In this document: one piece after another, positions 63,310 to 64,000 of the stretch
Layout: each line of letters starts with the position of its first letter
Numbering within the stretch: the stretch's first letter is position 1
NCBI GenBank assembly: GCA_029252265.1
Contig: JAQXBT010000013.1
Location: 1-64,000, forward strand
Source of the DNA: Flavobacteriaceae bacterium
GTDB lineage: Bacteria > Bacteroidota > Bacteroidia > Flavobacteriales > Flavobacteriaceae
Direction of reading: 5' to 3'
DNA length: 64,000 nt
The notes under the pieces: generated by a model
Told to the model about the DNA's origin: nothing
The model's input: the letters and a program-made list of their open reading frames with translations, nothing else
The model's database searches: none
Translations under genes and position numbers: made by a program

Positions 63310-64000
63310 AAGTTTTCGTTAAATAGGTTTAGGCGTTTTAACCATCCAGTTTTTCGTTCTAAGAACAAAACATCCAAAATTAAAAAGAATAAGCCAATCC
63401 CCAAAAACCACTGAAATTGGTCCTTGTATTCTGCAAATTCCTTTGCTTCAAACTCTTTTTTGTCCATTGCATTTAAAATGTCTCTAATTTGTTCCACAAC
63501 AGCAGCGGTTGAGTTTCCGTAAATATACTCGCCATTTGCTTCCTTGGCAATCAACTGCAACATTTCTGCATTGAGCCTCGTGATCACGGTCTCATTGTTT
63601 TGATCTTTTTTGTAACTCATCACAACGCCATTTCTTTTTAGAGGTATAGGGCCTCCTTTTTCACTCCCCACCCCAATTGTGAAAATTTTTATACCTTCTT
63701 CAGAAGCAGCCTCTGCAACTTCAGTACTGAGATCGTTATGATCTTCTCCATCCGAAATTATAATCAAGACACGATTTGTTTGTTCTTCATCGTCGAAATA
63801 ATTTCGAGACAATTGGATGGCCTCATCAATTGCGGTTCCTTGTGAAGATAACATATTGGTATTCATGCTTTGCAAAAACATTTTTGCAGCAGCGTAATCT
63901 GTAGTAATCGGCAATTGAGGAAATGCTTTTCCTGCATACGCAATAATTCCAATCCGATCACTCGCTAAATTATTTATGATCTGAGTCACTAGTTGTTTGG
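63306..64000 (-). CDS. batB: BatB-like von Willebrand A domain protein, N-terminus cut by window edge
   Basis: The reading frame is open through the right edge (KQLVTQIINNLASDRIGIIAYAGKAF), so the GTG start of the track at 63989 is false and about 100 N-terminal residues, with membrane helices and the first half of the VWA domain including the MIDAS DxSxS, lie outside. Inside are VLIISDGEDHN (MIDAS Asp), IFTIGVGSEKGGPIP and a closing membrane helix (FLGIGLFFLILDVLFL). The order batB-C-D-E identifies the Bat operon; batA is expected just outside. Confidence 0.9.
   Translation of the reverse strand, partial: KQLVTQIINNLASDRIGIIAYAGKAFPQLPITTDYAAAKMFLQSMNTNMLSSQGTAIDEAIQLSRNYFDDEEQTNRVLIIISDGEDHNDLSTEVAEAASEEGIKIFTIGVGSEKGGPIPLKRNGVVMSYKKDQNNETVITRLNAEMLQLIAKEANGEYIYGNSTAAVVEQIRDILNAMDKKEFEAKEFAEYKDQFQWFLGIGLFFLILDVLFLERKTGWLKRLNLFNENL

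Overview
The window is chromosomal DNA of a low-GC Bacteroidota, most probably a marine or environmental Flavobacteriaceae member. The evidence is the gene content: GH3-type adenylating enzyme, Bat aerotolerance operon, DUF4175 and DUF4837 proteins, a type IX secretion sorting domain, head-GIN protein and GlnRS. Bacteroidota-type TAnnTTTG -7 promoter boxes and AT-rich spacers with weak ribosome sites agree. It is mostly housekeeping DNA, densely packed, with one tRNA (Cys) and no recognisable insertion sequence, prophage or CRISPR array.

Layout. 1-8.3 kb (minus strand) is a tightly packed run: M23 peptidase, GH3 enzyme, DUF6909-like protein, Wzz-like chain-length protein, then rfbB-rfbA-rfbC-rfbD (dTDP-L-rhamnose); rfbD leaves the left edge. 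tatA is divergent at 8.45 kb. 8.6-12.4 kb (minus) holds a DUF4837 lipoprotein, MltD and pgk. holB (plus) and an OmpH-like gene (minus) converge at 13.7 kb. 14.4-21.1 kb (minus) carries a methyltransferase, mnmG, ybeY and a giant DUF4175 protein; two parS-type palindromes flank mnmG. 21.0-24.8 kb is a rearranged pocket: an imperfect direct repeat that includes a copy of the 5' end of the DUF4175 gene encloses a T9SS-sorted protein gene, followed by a nested palindrome, recQ and non-coding or decayed DNA.

24.8-38.5 kb (plus) holds gltX, lepA and then an unusually long co-directional run with gaps of 12 nt or less: UspA, SulP, MBL hydrolase, S8 protease, M1 peptidase, rnpA, S41 protease and a double-OmpA protein. 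38.5-40.2 kb (minus) holds GNAT, CDF and rpiB. A 545-bp spacer of about 17% GC (hand count over 480 bp) separates divergent rpiB and rnr. 40.8-45.5 kb (plus) holds rnr, a head-GIN protein, LysE and a diacylglycerol-kinase-like enzyme, with tRNA-Cys on minus. folB and glnS are divergent. 48-64 kb is mainly minus: SPFH protein, orphan ABC ATPase, asd, mscL, alr-tdk, pheS, a second SulP and the Bat operon (batE, D, C, B), with gpsA, cvpA and one conserved unknown on plus.

Much of the set serves the envelope: rhamnose donor synthesis and chain-length control, peptidoglycan hydrolases, alanine racemase, secreted proteases, OmpA and OmpH proteins. The rest is translation and tRNA function (gltX, glnS, pheS, lepA, mnmG, ybeY, rnr, rnpA). 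The points most worth pursuing are a nucleoside-phosphorylase-like C-terminal half in the DUF6909-like protein, the parS pair around mnmG, the duplicated 5' end and missing start codon of the DUF4175 gene, and the very AT-rich spacer upstream of rnr as a possible replication origin. All calls come from reading the sequence; no database search was run.
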